DNA of 6,414 bases from Helicobacteraceae bacterium (lineage in GTDB: Bacteria > Campylobacterota > Campylobacteria > Campylobacterales > SZUA-545), in NCBI GenBank assembly GCA_031273735.1, contig JAISRI010000134.1, positions 1-6,414 on the forward strand, read 5' to 3'. The position numbers and the translations under genes are program-made. How positions within the stretch are numbered: position 1 is the first letter of the stretch; each line of letters starts with the position of its first letter. Positions 4,716-6,414 of the stretch are shown here, in pieces. The notes under the pieces are model-generated. The model saw nothing but the letters and a program-made list of their open reading frames with translations, made no database searches and was not told the DNA's origin.

Positions 4716-6414
4716 TGCGCTTAAAACTACTAACTTTTTTGTTAATAGCCGCGTCGCTAACCTTAATAGGGCGCGTCTTTTATCTTACGATTTTGCGCGG
4801 CGAGCATTACGGGCTTTTAGCGTTAAAAAATACGTTAAAAGAAGAGCCGCTTTTACCCGTTCGCGGCGCGATATTCGATCGTAACGGCAACCCGCTGGCG
4901 GTTAATAGATTAGGCTTTTCTATTTCGCTTGCTCCGCACTTAAATCGCGCCGAAGGCAGACAGTTAGATAAAACGCTCGACGAGCTTTTAGCGATAATGC
5001 CTATGAACGAAACAAAAGAATCGCTTCGCGCCCGCTACATAAAAGCCGACAACGTTTATAGCCACGAGGCGGTAGAATTAACGCCGTTCGTTCCGTATGA
5101 AACAATGCTACCGTTTTTCACGCGCCTTTCGTTAAACGAGACGATCGACGTTTCTCCGGCGACTTTGCGCCATTATCCAAACGGCAACGTAGGATCGCAT
5201 ATATTGGGCTACGTTTCTAAAACCGATCGGCTTAATGAAAGTATCGATCCGATCAGCAGAACAATAGGTTATTATGGACGCGACGGTTTAGAGCTTTTTT
5301 ACAATAAAGAGTTGCAAGGAGATCTAGGAAGCCGTAGTTATCAAGTTACGGCGTTAAACCGCGAAATCGAAGAAATATCTAGAATCGAACCCAGTCAAGA
5401 ACAAGATATGACTCTTTTTTTAGACGTTCGCTTGCAGCGTTTTATCCACGATCTTTTCAATAAAGAAGAAAGATCGGGCGCGGTAATCGTTATGGACTTA
5501 AAAACGGGCGGCATTATCGCGGCTGGAAGTTTTCCCGAATACGACAACGAAAAGTTTATCACGGGAATCAACGCAAGCGAATGGCAGAATATGATCAACG
5601 ATTTTCGCCACCCGTTTGTTAATAAATTGGTTAATAGTTTATATCCCCCGGGCAGTATCGTTAAACCTAGCGTCGCATTGGCTTTTTTGGAATCTGGCAA
5701 GGTTACGCCGCAAACGGAGTTTAACTGCGCGGGGCACTTTCTAGTAGCCGATCGCAACTATAGATGTTGGCGCGCTTTTGGACACGGCGATATTTATATG
5801 AGAAAGGCGATCGCCGAGAGTTGCGATATTTATTTTTATAAGGGCAGTTTAGCGGCTGGAATAGACGCGATTGCGCAAAAACTTTTGCAACAGGGCTTTG
5901 GAAAAAGAAGCGGCGTCGATCTACCAAACGAGTTTATAGGCGTCGTGCCTACTCGTGAACGAAAGCTGGAGAAGTTTAAGCAAACTTGGCTTTACGGCGA
6001 TACTATTAACACCTCAATCGGACAGGGCGATTTTTTGATCACTCCTATGCAGGCGTTAGAGAACGTTTCGCTGATTGCTACGGGCAAATTGATCGCGCCG
6101 CGTTTTGTGGATAAAATTCGTAATCGCCGAACCCAATTTACCTCTATTGAAGCATTTAGCGAAAGCGATCGTATGTATATAGAAGAGATAAGAGGCGGTA
6201 TGTATGACGGCGCGAATGAAAAAGGCGGAACTTCGGCAAGAGCAATGTCTAATCTGCCCTTTAAGGTTGCGGGCAAAACGGGGACGGCGCAGGTAACGGG
6301 AATCGCGCAAGACGAGCGCAAAAGAATGAGCGAAACCGAACTTGAGTTTAATATGCGATCGCATGCGTGGTATATAGGTTACGCGCCTTATGAAAATCCG
6401 CGATACTCTTTTGT
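4715..6414 (+). CDS. mrdA: Penicillin-binding protein 2 (MrdA), peptidoglycan D,D-transpeptidase, 3' partial
   Basis: A class B penicillin-binding protein, of which 566 codons are visible before the window ends with no stop. It cross-links peptidoglycan during cell elongation together with RodA. An N-terminal membrane anchor spans about residues 5-26. The dimerisation domain has the hallmark PVRGAIFDRNGNPLAVN (48-64) and later YYGRDGLELFYNKELQG (186-202). The transpeptidase domain carries all three active-site motifs: SIVK (314-317, nucleophile Ser314, within LYPPGSIVKP), SCD (369-371) and KTGTAQV (521-527). YGDTINTSIGQG (427-438) and IGYAPYENP (554-562) are typical of PBP2 rather than PBP3. 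Compared with PBP2 proteins of roughly 600-630 residues, only the C-terminal few dozen residues are missing. It begins with a one-base TAATG overlap with the preceding gene. Whether rodA follows cannot be seen. Confidence 0.96.
   Translation, partial: MRLKLLTFLLIAASLTLIGRVFYLTILRGEHYGLLALKNTLKEEPLLPVRGAIFDRNGNPLAVNRLGFSISLAPHLNRAEGRQLDKTLDELLAIMPMNETKESLRARYIKADNVYSHEAVELTPFVPYETMLPFFTRLSLNETIDVSPATLRHYPNGNVGSHILGYVSKTDRLNESIDPISRTIGYYGRDGLELFYNKELQGDLGSRSYQVTALNREIEEISRIEPSQEQDMTLFLDVRLQRFIHDLFNKEERSGAVIVMDLKTGGIIAAGSFPEYDNEKFITGINASEWQNMINDFRHPFVNKLVNSLYPPGSIVKPSVALAFLESGKVTPQTEFNCAGHFLVADRNYRCWRAFGHGDIYMRKAIAESCDIYFYKGSLAAGIDAIAQKLLQQGFGKRSGVDLPNEFIGVVPTRERKLEKFKQTWLYGDTINTSIGQGDFLITPMQALENVSLIATGKLIAPRFVDKIRNRRTQFTSIEAFSESDRMYIEEIRGGMYDGANEKGGTSARAMSNLPFKVAGKTGTAQVTGIAQDERKRMSETELEFNMRSHAWYIGYAPYENPRYSF
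5806..5815. repeat. 10-base perfect palindrome containing GCGATCGC
   Basis: GGCGATCGCC lies inside mrdA, just before the SCD motif codons. It is the second exact GCGATCGC octamer in the window and part of the dispersed CGATCG excess. Confidence 0.55.
6353..6364. repeat. 12-base perfect palindrome containing GCGATCGC
   Basis: ATGCGATCGCAT lies inside mrdA near the right edge. It is the third exact GCGATCGC octamer; roughly 0.1 would be expected by chance in a window of this length. Confidence 0.6.

Noticed and set aside
5819..5827. SCD instead of SxN as the second active-site motif of PBP2
   Set aside because: An Asp at the third position is normal for PBP2-type enzymes as I know them, so it is not a sign of inactivation.
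5395..6364. Several minus-strand open frames of 68-120 codons
   Set aside because: All lie opposite the mrdA transpeptidase domain, which has intact SxxK, SxD and KTGT motifs. Their translations look like compositionally biased shadows.
1..6414. tRNA, rRNA, CRISPR arrays, insertion sequences, defence genes
   Set aside because: Coding genes fill the window with gaps of at most eight bases, and I saw no direct-repeat arrays, transposase motifs or clover-leaf sequences.

Overview
The window is a stretch of a bacterial chromosome with eight genes, all on the + strand and packed end to end; the first and last run off the edges. The gene order (MltD-like transglycosylase, RlpA, HisB, LptC, LptA, EngB, an ArgA-like acetyltransferase, a small membrane protein, PBP2) resembles the envelope gene block I recall from Campylobacterota (Helicobacter, Campylobacter and Sulfurimonas relatives). 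That assignment rests on gene order and protein character, not on a database search. Base composition looks close to balanced, GC-richer than Campylobacter or Helicobacter, which suggests a less-studied or uncultured member. I cannot name a genus.

Layout. Positions 1-834: C-terminal part of an MltD-type lytic transglycosylase with LysM domains. 803-1678: lipoprotein RlpA with a double-psi beta-barrel and a SPOR domain. 1687-2265: HisB, imidazoleglycerol-phosphate dehydratase. 2266-2781 and 2768-3244: LptC and LptA of the lipopolysaccharide export bridge. 3228-3839: ribosome-assembly GTPase EngB. 3841-4296: GNAT acetyltransferase of the short ArgA-like type. 4263-4715: small polytopic membrane protein, possibly a divergent MreD. 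4715 to the right edge: penicillin-binding protein 2 (MrdA), cut before its C-terminus. The last gene has no stop codon in the window but is plainly real.

How they work together. Most genes build or remodel the cell envelope. MltD and RlpA cleave peptidoglycan glycan strands, LptC and LptA carry LPS across the periplasm, and PBP2, perhaps with the MreD-like protein, makes side-wall peptidoglycan during elongation. EngB couples to growth through 50S ribosome assembly. HisB and the acetyltransferase are amino-acid biosynthesis genes inserted among them. Gaps are 0-8 bases and several genes overlap, so one polycistronic message with translational coupling is likely. There is no intergenic space longer than 8 bases, and I see no promoter, terminator, RNA gene, mobile element or CRISPR array.

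The most unusual signals are in the DNA itself. CGATCG/GATC is strongly over-represented and GGCC is completely absent, which points to a methylation or restriction history. I did not find a new multi-gene system; the genes belong to known families, with the MreD candidate and the missing kdsC as the main points of genetic interest.
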